A stretch of 64,000 nt of DNA from Ignavibacteria bacterium (lineage in GTDB: Bacteria > Bacteroidota > Ignavibacteria > Kapaibacteriales > Kapaibacteriaceae), in NCBI GenBank assembly GCA_016707005.1, contig JADJIQ010000005.1, positions 620,001-684,000 on the forward strand. The letters are read 5' to 3'. Under the pieces are notes generated by a model, which did no database searches, was not told the origin of the DNA, and saw only the letters and a list, made by a program, of their open reading frames with translations. Of the stretch, positions 26,223-34,995 are shown one piece after another (the stretch's first letter is position 1; every line of letters starts with the position of its first letter). The position numbers and the translations under genes were made by a program.

Positions 26223-27176
26223 TTACCTCAGCACCACGAACCTACCCATTGCAATGGCCAATCCGTCAGCAAATGCGTACGCCGTATAGGTGCCATTGCC
26301 GAGAGTGGTGATGGGAATAGAAGATGCGTTTTCAGCCTGGAGTACAACTCGACCCAGGTGATCCATAATGCGAATGTCCGTTGGCTGTAGGGGGCCATTC
26401 ACTACGAACGACACATGATCAGTGGCTGGACAAGGACTTACATGTGCTGCTTCGATTGGCAAGACATCGTCATCAACTGAAGTGCTCCCGCCCCCTTCCC
26501 CTAGAACCGCAATCTCACTCTCGGAAAGCAGTCGTCGGTAGATCTTCAGATCATCAAGAAGGCTCCCAACATCCTTGCCCGCAAGATGTAGGTAGTGTGC
26601 CTCCATAAACGAATTGGCTGAGAGATCACCGATGGTTTGAATCAGTTGTCCATTCCTGTACCCCTTAACCTCACTTGTAACACCCGTAATGCTCCAAACA
26701 AAGGCGAAGTGATTCCATGACGTATCAACGTCGATACATACTGCCTCATACCCATCGGCGGTGACTACCTTGAAGCAGAGCCGATCTTGCTGCTGGCTTG
26801 AGCGGTGAATGTCAATAGACCACCGTACCCCGCCGGCATTCGTATCAGGTGCTGCGGCTATCGGAAAGCCAGTTGGCTCAGATGGAAGTGAGACACCGTC
26901 GACGTTCTTCTTATACCAAAAACTTACCGACAACTGATCTCCATCAAGTTGCTTCGGAAAACTGTACATCTGACCGCTAGCTTCAAAGAAGATGCTCTTG
27001 CTTGCAGTCCCTGTTCTGTCAACACCATATCCGTATTCGCCAAACAGATTTCCGTTCGCTCGATTCACGGAGCTGTCAAGAGAATTCCCATCAAAGGCGT
27101 AATGAAAATCGGGCGCCTGTGCTGAAGCGCAAATGCTTGCGATCGCAAACGACAAGAGGAAAACCACATGCTTCAT
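26223..27176 (-). CDS. Secreted LamG-domain protein with T9SS sorting domain
   Basis: Exported protein of 317 residues. The signal peptide is MKHVVFLLSFAIASICASAQ; the start at 27176 is chosen because 18 upstream codons lack signal character. One LamG/concanavalin-like domain covers residues 20-215: FHYAFDGNSLDSSVNRANGN, LSVSFWYKKN, WNHFAFVWSITG, GSLLDDLKIYRRLLSESEIA. A T9SS tail follows (AHVSPCPATDHVSFVVNGPL, DIRIMDHLGRVVLQAENASS). It probably binds glycans or acts as an adhesin on the cell surface. It shares its architecture with part of the 1258-residue protein 42 bp downstream and may be in one transcription unit with it. Confidence 0.85.
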   Translation of the reverse strand: MKHVVFLLSFAIASICASAQAPDFHYAFDGNSLDSSVNRANGNLFGEYGYGVDRTGTASKSIFFEASGQMYSFPKQLDGDQLSVSFWYKKNVDGVSLPSEPTGFPIAAAPDTNAGGVRWSIDIHRSSQQQDRLCFKVVTADGYEAVCIDVDTSWNHFAFVWSITGVTSEVKGYRNGQLIQTIGDLSANSFMEAHYLHLAGKDVGSLLDDLKIYRRLLSESEIAVLGEGGGSTSVDDDVLPIEAAHVSPCPATDHVSFVVNGPLQPTDIRIMDHLGRVVLQAENASSIPITTLGNGTYTAYAFADGLAIAMGRFVVLR

Positions 27177-27223
27177 TGGAATTCGCCAGTAAAGTGAGAC
27201 TCTGTCGAATATAGATACTGCCA

Positions 27224-27257
27224 AGGTCACCTACACAGGTCACCTACACAGGTCACC
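27224..27257. repeat. 13-bp tandem repeat
   Basis: AGGTCACCTACAC occurs twice exactly (27224-27236, 27237-27249) plus a partial third copy AGGTCACC (27250-27257). It lies between the short-chain dehydrogenase stop and the LamG protein start, both on the minus strand. Confidence 0.85.
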
Positions 27258-27263
27258 TTCAGG

Positions 27264-28028
27264 CTAGTGCCGTGCTACGCCCCCATCCACGTTGATCGTC
27301 TGCCCCGTAATGATCCCGGATGCCGGGAGAGCCAGGAAGGCAACCACATTGGCGATGTCTTCCGGTTCATCAGCTCGGTGGACGGCTTGGGCAGGGATGA
27401 TGTGTTCTAGGAGGGGGCTCATCACGGAAGATGTTCCGGCATTCTGTGTAGCCGTAAGGCCAACCGTGATGGTGTTGACGGTGATTCCGTATTTCCCTAC
27501 TTCTGCGGCCAATGAACGTGTGAAACCGATGACGCCCATCTTGGCGGTAACGTAGTGCGTGAGATACGGCGTGCCGAGCCAGACAGTATCGCTTGAGAAC
27601 GTGATGATGCGACCGAATCCGGCGCGCTTCATATGTGGCAGCACTGCACGAACGGTATGAAAAATGGAGTCGAGCGTGATCTCCAAGGTCTTCTTCCATT
27701 CAGCGAACGAGAGCAATTCAAACGGCTCTTCGCTGTAGTGTCCAACGTTGTGGACGAGGATGTCGATGTGTCCGAATCGCTCAATGGCGGTGTGAACCAC
27801 GCGCTCTACATCTGCCGGGTTGGTCATATCCGCACGGATGCTCACCACTTCTCCTCCGAGCTCGAGTACGGCGCGTTCCGTGTCCACAGCTTCTTCGAGA
27901 TCGGCGATGATGAGCTTTGCACCTTCTTCGGCAAGCCGCTCACAGAATGCGCGGCCATTACCGATGGCTGCACCGGTGACAAGGGCTACACGATCCCGTA
28001 AGCCCCGTTCAAAACGTGTGATCTGCAT
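27264..28028 (-). CDS. Short-chain dehydrogenase/reductase, possible 3-ketosphinganine reductase
   Basis: Classical SDR of 254 residues. The cofactor loop is VALVTGAAIGNGRAFCERLA (TGxxxGxG), the acidic IIADLEEAVD suggests NAD(H) rather than NADP(H), and the catalytic residues are the Ser of IITFSSDTVW and Tyr/Lys of YVTAKMGVIGFTRSLA. The end TGQTINVDGGVARH is the usual SDR closing block. It begins 12 bp after the serine palmitoyltransferase gene on the same strand, so a role in reducing the 3-keto group of the sphingoid base is a reasonable inference. A FabG-like or sugar-alcohol dehydrogenase remains possible. Confidence 0.85.
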   Translation of the reverse strand: MQITRFERGLRDRVALVTGAAIGNGRAFCERLAEEGAKLIIADLEEAVDTERAVLELGGEVVSIRADMTNPADVERVVHTAIERFGHIDILVHNVGHYSEEPFELLSFAEWKKTLEITLDSIFHTVRAVLPHMKRAGFGRIITFSSDTVWLGTPYLTHYVTAKMGVIGFTRSLAAEVGKYGITVNTITVGLTATQNAGTSSVMSPLLEHIIPAQAVHRADEPEDIANVVAFLALPASGIITGQTINVDGGVARH

Positions 28029-28040
28029 GTCAGCGGTGCC

Positions 28041-29237
28041 TTAGGCGGAAATGAGGCCGAGCTCGATCCCAACTTCTTGGAAGATGTTGAGGATGGTATC
28101 GAGATGTTCGTCTTCGTGTGTAGCCATGTAGCTGGTCCGCATCATGGAGAGATTTGGCGGAACACCCGGTGGTACAAAGGCATTCACAAAGACGCCTTTA
28201 TCGTAGAGTTTGCGCCAGAAGACAAGTGCGAGTTGTGCGTCGCCAACGATGATCGGTACGATGCCTGTGCGCGACTCAATGACGTTGAATCCGAGCTTCG
28301 TGAATCCGGCGCGCATCTTGTCAGCATTGGCGATGAGTTTTGTGATGCGTTCCGGTTCCGCTTCCACGATATCAAGGGCTGCAAGTGCCGATGCTACAGA
28401 GGCAGGTGTAGGTGAGGCACTGAAGATGAGTGCCGGGGAGTGATGCTTGATGTAGTTCGTTACGCGTTCCGGACCGGCGATGAAGCCACCAAGGGATGCG
28501 AATGTCTTGGAGAACGTACCCATCGTCATGTCGGTCTTTTCTACGAGACCAAAATGTGATGCTGTACCTCTTCCGCCTACACCAACTACACCGGTTGCAT
28601 GGGCATCGTCTACAAGCACACGTGCACCGTACTTCTCGGCTATCTGTAGCATTTCCGGCAGGTGAACAAGCTCGCCGGAAACAGAGAATACGCCGTCTGT
28701 TACGATGAGCTTACCGGCACTGTCTGGGATGCGCTGCATCACGCGTTCGAGATCTTCCATGTCATTGTGCTTGTAGCGCACAAACTCGGCAAAGCCACCC
28801 TTTGCCAACAAAGCACCATTGATGATACAGGCGTGGTTCTCCTTGTCGGAGATCACATAATCACCCTTTTGCACGAGCGACGAGATAACGCCGAGTGCAG
28901 TCTGGTAGCCCGTTGAGAACAGCAGAACGTCTTCGGTGCCGAGATAGGCAGCGAGACGTTTCTCCAATTCAACATGGAGTTTGATCGTGCCCGTTAGGTA
29001 GCGCGACCCTGAGCAGCCGGTTCCATAGCGGTCGATGGCATCCTTGGCGGCCTGCTTCACCTTGGGGTGGGCTGTAAGACCGAGGTAGTTGTTCGAGCCG
29101 GCCATGATCACCTTGCGGCCTTCGATGGTGACCACCGGACCTTCGTTCTCTTCAACCGGACGGAAGTACGGATAGAGACCGGCAGCTTTTACTTCATCGG
29201 CCCGCGTAAAGTCTCGACACTTCTGGAACAGATCCAC
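28041..29237 (-). CDS. spt: Serine palmitoyltransferase-type alpha-oxoamine synthase
   Basis: PLP enzyme condensing an amino acid with an acyl-CoA; 398 residues. The N-terminal block AAGLYPYFRPVEENEGPVV and MAGSNNYLGLTAHPKVKQAA closely resemble bacterial serine palmitoyltransferases of Bacteroidetes. TGCSGSRYLTGTIKLHVELE, LVDDAHATGVVG, and the PLP-lysine segment GTFSKTFASLGGFIAGPE are all intact. Members of the same family make 2-amino-3-ketobutyrate, 8-amino-7-oxononanoate or 5-aminolevulinate; the GLYPYFRP opening favours SPT. No biotin or threonine genes are near. The ATG at 29237 fits the family start. An SDR gene follows after 12 bp. Confidence 0.85.
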   Translation of the reverse strand: MDLFQKCRDFTRADEVKAAGLYPYFRPVEENEGPVVTIEGRKVIMAGSNNYLGLTAHPKVKQAAKDAIDRYGTGCSGSRYLTGTIKLHVELEKRLAAYLGTEDVLLFSTGYQTALGVISSLVQKGDYVISDKENHACIINGALLAKGGFAEFVRYKHNDMEDLERVMQRIPDSAGKLIVTDGVFSVSGELVHLPEMLQIAEKYGARVLVDDAHATGVVGVGGRGTASHFGLVEKTDMTMGTFSKTFASLGGFIAGPERVTNYIKHHSPALIFSASPTPASVASALAALDIVEAEPERITKLIANADKMRAGFTKLGFNVIESRTGIVPIIVGDAQLALVFWRKLYDKGVFVNAFVPPGVPPNLSMMRTSYMATHEDEHLDTILNIFQEVGIELGLISA

Positions 29238-29282
29238 ATAAACTCCAATTTTGGGAAAACAAATATCGGAAAAGCTAGGGGG

Positions 29283-29777
29283 CTAACGCAGGTTGTCAAT
29301 CTGGACCGGAAAGCCGAGGTCGGCTTTTTGTACTGCCGCGATACAATCCTGCAGGTCGTCCTTGCTCTTACCCGTCACGCGAACCTTTTCATCGATGATC
29401 TGAGCAGTTACCTTGAGTTTCTGCTCTTTCACCAGCGACGTGATCTTCTTAGCGTCTTCTTTTGTGAGCCCAGCTTTGAGCTTAACGGTCTGGCGCACGC
29501 TCTTCCCGCTGAGGAGCTCCACCTTTTGCTCATCCAAGGCAAGTACACTGATGCCCCGCTTGATCATCTTGTTCTTGACGATCTCCAGGGCAGAAACAAT
29601 GAAGTGCTCGCCGTCGGCCCGGATCTGAAACGATTTGTCGTTCCGCTTAAGTTCAACCTCACAATTCGACCCTTTCAGGTCATACCGGTGGTCGATCTCC
29701 TTGATGGCCTGGTTGATGGCGTTGTCCGCCTCTTGCATGTCGACCTCACTGATGAAGTCGAAAGAATACGTTGACAT
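29283..29777 (-). CDS. yajQ: YajQ family nucleotide-binding protein
   Basis: Cytoplasmic 164-residue protein of the YajQ family, some members of which bind cyclic di-GMP or nucleic acid. The pattern is unmistakable: STYSFDFISEVDMQEADNAI, EIDHRYDLKGSNCEVEL and the ending VQKADLGFPVQIDNLR. The ATG at 29777 is preceded by AGGAGGATCT, an excellent ribosome binding site; the longer reading upstream is rejected. It lies 45 bp upstream of the SPT gene. Confidence 0.95.
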   Translation of the reverse strand: MSTYSFDFISEVDMQEADNAINQAIKEIDHRYDLKGSNCEVELKRNDKSFQIRADGEHFIVSALEIVKNKMIKRGISVLALDEQKVELLSGKSVRQTVKLKAGLTKEDAKKITSLVKEQKLKVTAQIIDEKVRVTGKSKDDLQDCIAAVQKADLGFPVQIDNLR

Positions 29778-29888
29778 AGATCCTCCTGAGCACAAAGATA
29801 CGGGGTCGGGAGAGTTTGTAGGGAATGTCAGGGGGCGTAAGTTGTCGTACGTATAATCTCGTACCGCCATCTTTGAGGGGTCATTCGT

Positions 29889-30215
29889 ATGACGACGAAC
29901 GTTCCGAGAGCCCTGCTGCTCATCCTTTGCCTGACGTTGCTACAAGGCTGCTACCACGTTCGCGTGAATACTGCCGCCTATGACCCATCAACAACCTACC
30001 GGTCCGAAACGGTTCACACGCTCTTCTGGGGTTTGGTGCAAGAAGATGTGATCGCATCGAACTGCGACTCCATCAACGTGAAGGGACTGGATGAGGTTCG
30101 AGTGACCAACAATTTTGGCTACTCCCTCATCACCGTCCTCACACTGGGCATCTGGTGCCCAACACAGATCGAATGGAAGTGCTCCAAGCCATGTCAGCGC
30201 GAAGGTGAACTATGA
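29889..30215 (+). CDS. Bor-like lipoprotein
   Basis: Small predicted lipoprotein of 108 residues. The signal sequence ends in a lipobox (LTLLQGC, Cys about residue 21). The mature part has the Bor layout: ETVHTLFWGLVQEDVIASNC, VTNNFGYSLITVLTLGIWCP and a C-terminal WKCSKPC. Bor of phage lambda is a lipoprotein linked to serum resistance; homologues occur in many chromosomes with no known role. GAGGGG lies before the ATG. Its stop overlaps the start of the FAD oxidase gene (ATGA). Confidence 0.75.
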   Translation: MTTNVPRALLLILCLTLLQGCYHVRVNTAAYDPSTTYRSETVHTLFWGLVQEDVIASNCDSINVKGLDEVRVTNNFGYSLITVLTLGIWCPTQIEWKCSKPCQREGEL

Positions 30216-31741
30216 TCATCAGCCGCACCGGTGAACGTCAGTGGATCAACCGCCACGAAACCTTTGAGCAGGAGATCGACGATCTCGTAGACCTTGGCAA
30301 CAACGACTCCGGCAGCGTCCTTGATGACTACAATGACGCCACACTGGGCATTCAGCTTCTCATTCAAGAGGCAATCGACAAGGGTCAGCATATCCGTGCG
30401 GTAGGGGGCGAATGGTCCTGGACCAAGATCGCTTCAACTGACGGACTTCTGTTGAACACCAAGCCCCTTAACCTCACCTTCCGCATTTCGGCTGCCAGTG
30501 TCTCCGGGAACTATGCCAAGACGAACGATGACCTCTACTTTGCACAGTGTGGTGCGTCCGTACAGGAGCTGAGTATAGCTCTGAAACGGAGGGGGCGTTC
30601 GCTTCGGACCTCGGGCGCCAGCAACGGACAGACGATCGCCGGGGCAATGTCAACCGGGACCCATGGTGCCGCCATTGACTTCGGCGCAATTACGGAGTGT
30701 GTTGTTGGACTCCACATCATCGTGAACCCTACACGTCACGTCTGGTTGGAACGAGCATCGTATCCGGTGGCCTCTGACTCCTTTGTCTCGAAGCTCAATG
30801 CTGAACGCATCAGCGATGATGAACTATTCAACGCTGCTCTGGTGAGCTTTGGGTCGTTCGGTTTCATTCACGGTGTGATGATCGAGACCGAACCGCTCTT
30901 TCTGTATGAATGTCATCGCGTGAACCTACCGTTCAACGATGCGCTTCTGCCAATGATGAAACATCTCGACTTCACGGACTCACCTCTTCCGCACGGAAGT
31001 GAACGTCCGTGGCACTTCCAGATCGTTCTCAATCCGTATGATCTGGCAGGGGGCGTTTTGGTGACCTGTATGTACAAACGTCCGTACCGAACCGACTACA
31101 CGCCTCCCGCCGGACTGCAAGGTGGCGTTGTTCCCGGCGATGACGTCCCAACCTTCATCGGCGGTCTTGTGGGTATTGCAACCGGTCTGATTCCGGCAAC
31201 GGTCAATACGCTAGTAGGAGCAACCTACAAGCCGTATTCAGATGTATGGGGAACACATGCAGAGATCTTCTCCAACACGGATACCCATGGTAAGGTCCTA
31301 AGCAGTGCCGTAGGGATCGATCCGATGGATGTAGACACCGTGACGCAGATCTTGCTTACCATGAACGTCTCAGAACAGTTCTCAGGGATCTTCTCCTACC
31401 GATGGGTGAAGAGCACGGAGGCCACGCTTGGATTCACGCAGAATCCTCATACGTGCATTGTGGAGCTCGATGGTGAATACTCCTCACGTTCGGTGGACTT
31501 CTGTAGGGACTTCTGGAGAGAGCTGGACAAGGCAGGCATTGCCTATACCTTCCATTGGGGGAAGGTGCTGGAGCTCAACGCCACATCAATTCGCACCATG
31601 TATGGCACCGCAAAGGTTGCTTCTTGGCTGAGGGCACGTAGAACACTCATGCAGGATCCGAAGAGCATGGTGGCCTTTACCAATGACCTCATGGTTGACT
31701 GGGGGCTCGATTCCACTGCGGATCCGGATGTGATCGTCTAG
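30212..31741 (+). CDS. FAD-binding oxidoreductase, lactone-oxidase type
   Basis: Flavoprotein oxidase of the FAD_binding_4 (VAO/PCMH) family, 509 residues. The FAD domain shows GQHIRAVGGEWSWTKIASTD, FAQCGASVQELSIALKRRGR and SNGQTIAGAMSTGTHGAAID, where the GTHG loop contacts the flavin; the C-terminal half resembles the D-arabinono-lactone oxidase domain. There is no covalent-flavin HSxxG motif, and GTHG is used instead. The substrate is probably a sugar or aldono-lactone. It overlaps the Bor-like gene by 4 bp. A short inverted repeat, TACGG...CCGTA, lies just after it (about 31754-31771). Confidence 0.82.
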   Translation: MIISRTGERQWINRHETFEQEIDDLVDLGNNDSGSVLDDYNDATLGIQLLIQEAIDKGQHIRAVGGEWSWTKIASTDGLLLNTKPLNLTFRISAASVSGNYAKTNDDLYFAQCGASVQELSIALKRRGRSLRTSGASNGQTIAGAMSTGTHGAAIDFGAITECVVGLHIIVNPTRHVWLERASYPVASDSFVSKLNAERISDDELFNAALVSFGSFGFIHGVMIETEPLFLYECHRVNLPFNDALLPMMKHLDFTDSPLPHGSERPWHFQIVLNPYDLAGGVLVTCMYKRPYRTDYTPPAGLQGGVVPGDDVPTFIGGLVGIATGLIPATVNTLVGATYKPYSDVWGTHAEIFSNTDTHGKVLSSAVGIDPMDVDTVTQILLTMNVSEQFSGIFSYRWVKSTEATLGFTQNPHTCIVELDGEYSSRSVDFCRDFWRELDKAGIAYTFHWGKVLELNATSIRTMYGTAKVASWLRARRTLMQDPKSMVAFTNDLMVDWGLDSTADPDVIV

Positions 31742-31784
31742 GGGGCTTGCCATACGGTCCGGGTGCCGTAGATTCATAGTCACT

Positions 31785-33359
31785 ATGAAATACGGTATTT
31801 CCCTCCCCAGCCTCTCCTTTGCCTCTCGGGATGTCCCGGCAGGTATTGTTGTTTTCCTTGTAGCTCTTCCGCTGTGCCTTGGAATTGCACTCGCCTCCGG
31901 AGCGCCGCTCTTTGCCGGAGTGATCGGTGGTATCATCGGTGGCATCGTTGTAACGCTCTTCTCCGGATCAGAACTTTCCGTGAGTGGACCGGCGGCTGGA
32001 CTTGCATCCATTGTTGCCTCGGCGATCATCTCGCTTGGATCATTCCCCGTCTTTCTAACGGCGGTTGTTCTTGCAGGCATCATCCAGCTTGGTATTGCAG
32101 CAGTGCGTGCCGGCTCACTCGGCAACTTCATTCCGCACAGTGTGATCAAGGGGATGCTTGCTGCTATCGGGATCACCATCATCCTCAAGCAGATCCCTCA
32201 CGCAGTTGGATACGATCACGGTTTCACCGACGAAGAGATGGCCTTTGCCGGCTGGGACTGGCTTAACATCTTCCTCGATCCGTTCCGCGCATTGGACATG
32301 AACATCCTGCAGCCTGGTGCAGTGGTAATCACTGCGGTGTGTCTAGGTATCATCCTATTGTGGGAATGGGGTCCGATCAAGCGTCAAGCATGGACGAAGA
32401 TCGTACCCGGCGCTCTTGTCAGTGTTCTCGTGGGCGCGCTCATCAATCAAGCGTTTGGGGCCTTTGATACGGGGTGGCAACTCACGGCAGAAAAGGACCA
32501 CGTAGTTGAGTTGCCGGTTATCACTTCTATTAGCGGATTCTTTGGCCAATTCACCTTTCCGGATCTCTCTGCCGTATTCCGAATCGATGTGTGGACTATT
32601 GCTGTAACGATCGCCATCATTGCGAGTATCGAATCTGTCCTCTCCGTAGAAGCCGTTGATAAAATGGATCCAGAAAAACGGATCTCCGACGTGAACCGCG
32701 AACTCTACGCCCAGGGCATCGGCAATACTCTGAGCGGTTTCATCGGTGGAATTCCCGTTACGTCCGTTATCGTTCGATCGTCCGCGAATGTCTATGCCGG
32801 TGGTCGCAGCAGACTGTCGTCCTTGGTTCACGGACTCCTGCTTCTCCTTGCCGTTGTCCTCATCCCAAGCTTGCTCAATACGATCCCCCTTGCCTGCCTT
32901 GCTGCCGTTCTCTTGGTAGTGGGGTACAAGCTTTCCTCCGTTAAACTCATCCGGGCAATGTGGAAGGAAGGGTATACGCAGTTCCTTCCGTTCATCGCAA
33001 CATGTATTGTGATCGTTGCAACGGACATTCTGGTCGGTGTAGGGATCGGTCTGCTCGTGAGCGTGTTCTTTGTGATGAAGTCCTACCATCGCACTTCGAT
33101 GACGCTAGTGAGCGAGGGTCGCAATTGGCTCCTTCGTTTCAACAAGGACATGACCTTCGTTCAGAAGTCGTCATTGAAGAATGCTCTTCGTCAGATCCCA
33201 TCGGATTCGCACGTGATCATCGATGGCACCAAGGCCCTCTATGTTGATCACGATATCTACGAGACGATCCTCGATTTCAATCAGGCGGCGCATCACCGCA
33301 ACATCACCATTGAGTATCACCACTTCTATGGCAAACAAGGAGCACATACCCATGGATGA
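31785..33359 (+). CDS. SulP-family anion transporter, probable bicarbonate transporter
   Basis: Inner-membrane transporter of 524 residues. The SulP core is clear: DVPAGIVVFLVALPLCLGIA, ALASGAPLFAGVIGGIIGGI, SELSVSGPAAGLA, and the second conserved block IASIESVLSVEAVDKMDPEK; the C-terminal cytoplasmic part (from about residue 430) resembles a STAS domain. Because its stop overlaps the beta-carbonic anhydrase start by 8 bp, bicarbonate is a likelier substrate than sulfate; BicA-like and carbonic-anhydrase-linked SulP proteins are known. This substrate call is inference. Confidence 0.9.
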   Translation: MKYGISLPSLSFASRDVPAGIVVFLVALPLCLGIALASGAPLFAGVIGGIIGGIVVTLFSGSELSVSGPAAGLASIVASAIISLGSFPVFLTAVVLAGIIQLGIAAVRAGSLGNFIPHSVIKGMLAAIGITIILKQIPHAVGYDHGFTDEEMAFAGWDWLNIFLDPFRALDMNILQPGAVVITAVCLGIILLWEWGPIKRQAWTKIVPGALVSVLVGALINQAFGAFDTGWQLTAEKDHVVELPVITSISGFFGQFTFPDLSAVFRIDVWTIAVTIAIIASIESVLSVEAVDKMDPEKRISDVNRELYAQGIGNTLSGFIGGIPVTSVIVRSSANVYAGGRSRLSSLVHGLLLLLAVVLIPSLLNTIPLACLAAVLLVVGYKLSSVKLIRAMWKEGYTQFLPFIATCIVIVATDILVGVGIGLLVSVFFVMKSYHRTSMTLVSEGRNWLLRFNKDMTFVQKSSLKNALRQIPSDSHVIIDGTKALYVDHDIYETILDFNQAAHHRNITIEYHHFYGKQGAHTHG

Positions 33360-33984
33360 TTTCCGCAGACTTCTTCTGAACAATCGTGCTTGGGTCAAGG
33401 ACAAACTCGATCTGCGCGCCGATTTCTTCACGGCATCAGCCCGTGAACAGAGGCCGGAGTACCTCTGGATAGGCTGCTCCGATAGTCGTGTTCCTGCCGA
33501 GGAAGTAACCGGCACACAGCCAGGAGAACTCTTCGTCCACCGTAATGTTGCCAACCTCGTTGTTCATACGGACTTCAACATTCTCAGCGTTCTGCAGTTT
33601 GCCGTTGACGTATTGCAAGTGAAACACATCATCGTATGTGGTCATTATGGGTGCGGAGGTGTGAAGACCGCCATGACGAAGAAAGACCTGGGCCTCATCA
33701 ACAAATGGCTGCGCAATATCAAGGACGTATATCGATTCCATGCAGAAGAGTTGGATGCGATATCAGACCTTGAACAACGAACAGATAGACTTGTTGAACT
33801 GAATGTTATCGAACAGGTGAGCCACATCTCGGACATTTCCTTTGTCCAGCATGCATGGAAGGATCATCGCAGACCAATGCTTCACGGCTGGGTGTACGAT
33901 ATGAAAACCGGCAAACTGAACGACATCATCAAGGTAGACCCAGGTGAACATCCGCACGACATCTACGAATTCGAGTTTGAATAA
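33352..33984 (+). CDS. can: Beta-class carbonic anhydrase
   Basis: Zinc enzyme that interconverts CO2 and bicarbonate; 210 residues. Zinc ligands are Cys42 and Asp44 (GCSDSR), His98 and Cys101 (HYGCGG), the usual beta-class set. The start at 33352 (MDDFRRLLLN) overlaps the SulP stop and has AAGGAG at good distance; an ATG at 33328 would add eight residues. Its fixed coupling with the SulP gene suggests a carbon-concentration or pH function at the membrane. Confidence 0.94.
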   Translation: MDDFRRLLLNNRAWVKDKLDLRADFFTASAREQRPEYLWIGCSDSRVPAEEVTGTQPGELFVHRNVANLVVHTDFNILSVLQFAVDVLQVKHIIVCGHYGCGGVKTAMTKKDLGLINKWLRNIKDVYRFHAEELDAISDLEQRTDRLVELNVIEQVSHISDISFVQHAWKDHRRPMLHGWVYDMKTGKLNDIIKVDPGEHPHDIYEFEFE

Positions 33985-33995
33985 AGGGCAGCGGC

Positions 33996-34607
33996 ATGAC
34001 ATCCAACCAGCTAACACCCCTCATCGAGAACTTCTTTGAGGCACGGAAACAACTTGTGGCGGCTCTGCGCTCCACACCAACAACCGTTGAACCGTCGGAC
34101 TATCAATTGTCTGAAGGGGGCTCTGCAACATCGATCACAGATCTCTTTGATGGTCGCAACGATCTGATCGTGATTCATAACATGGGCAAAAGCTGCGTCT
34201 ATTGCACGCTGTGGGCTGATGGACTCAACGGAATGCTTCCACATCTTCAAAGTGGTTCGGCGATCGTCCTGATGAATCGCGATCTCCCCGAGATCCAGCG
34301 TGAATTCGCCGAGAGTCGCGGTTGGAAGTTCCGCATGATCCGCGATGACGATGGACATTTCACCAAGACCATGGGCTTTGCCTCAGAAACCGATAAGGGT
34401 CTTTCCTTGATGCCCGGCTTCTCAACATTCCATCGGAATGATGATGACGGCAGCATCACTCGTGTTGCATATGACTTCTTCGGTCCGGGCGACACCTACA
34501 TGCCCATCTTCCCGATGTTCGAGCTTCTACACGATGGCGGATCCAACTGGGCACCACAATATTCGTATCAGCAGCCGATCACCATCACCCTCCCAGAAGG
34601 ACATTGA
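33996..34607 (+). CDS. DUF899 thioredoxin-like protein
   Basis: Cytoplasmic thioredoxin-fold protein of 203 residues. NDLIVIHNMGKSCVYCTLWA holds a CXXC-like pair (CVYC) at the end of the first strand, and LPEIQREFAESRGWKFRM, then HRNDDDGSITRVAYDFFGPG, are typical DUF899 blocks. Most family members have unknown substrates. It follows the carbonic anhydrase gene by 11 bp and precedes a VOC gene by 1 bp, so it is in the same operon. Confidence 0.85.
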   Translation: MTSNQLTPLIENFFEARKQLVAALRSTPTTVEPSDYQLSEGGSATSITDLFDGRNDLIVIHNMGKSCVYCTLWADGLNGMLPHLQSGSAIVLMNRDLPEIQREFAESRGWKFRMIRDDDGHFTKTMGFASETDKGLSLMPGFSTFHRNDDDGSITRVAYDFFGPGDTYMPIFPMFELLHDGGSNWAPQYSYQQPITITLPEGH

Positions 34608-34608
34608 T

Positions 34609-34995
34609 ATGGAACGCAACGCCATCAATTGGTTTGAGATCCCGAGTACCGACTTCGATCGAGCAACAACATTCTATGGTGCCGTCTTTGAAACTTCATT
34701 GCCGGTGATGGAAATGCCCATTCCTGGCGGAGACCCGCTGAAGATGGCAATGCTTCCGGCAGATGAGGGCAAGGTAGGCGGGGCCGTTGTTTACCTCAAG
34801 GATCATCGTCCAGGAACACAAGGCCCCCTACTCTATCTCAATGCAAATCCGGACCTGCAAGCGTATCTCGATCGTGCAGTAGCTGCCGGCGCAACACTTC
34901 TCGTTCCGAAAACAGAGATCGGGAATGGCTACGGTTTTATGGCAGTCTTCCTCGATAGCGAAGGCAATCACATGGCATTCCATTCTAACGCGTGA
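34609..34995 (+). CDS. VOC-family (glyoxalase-like) protein
   Basis: Small beta-alpha-beta-beta-beta protein of 128 residues. The opening NWFEIPSTDFDRATTFYGAV and the closing GFMAVFLDSEGNHMAFHSNA are the two characteristic ends of the vicinal-oxygen-chelate fold in the group of PhnB/YdcJ-like proteins. Reaction unknown. A second member of the same subgroup occurs at 59550-59912. The start follows the DUF899 stop by one base, and its stop overlaps the next gene's GTG start. Confidence 0.87.
   Translation: MERNAINWFEIPSTDFDRATTFYGAVFETSLPVMEMPIPGGDPLKMAMLPADEGKVGGAVVYLKDHRPGTQGPLLYLNANPDLQAYLDRAVAAGATLLVPKTEIGNGYGFMAVFLDSEGNHMAFHSNA

Noticed and set aside
29067..29774. Plus-strand frame (235 codons) across yajQ and the SPT start
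   Set aside because: Opposes two conserved genes and lacks any recognisable pattern.
31754..31771. TACGG...CCGTA hairpin as terminator of the FAD oxidase gene
   Set aside because: Five-base arms with an eight-base loop and no T-run; too weak to call.
32355..33089. Minus-strand frame (244 codons) across the SulP gene
   Set aside because: Antisense to the transporter; highly charged reading with no domain.
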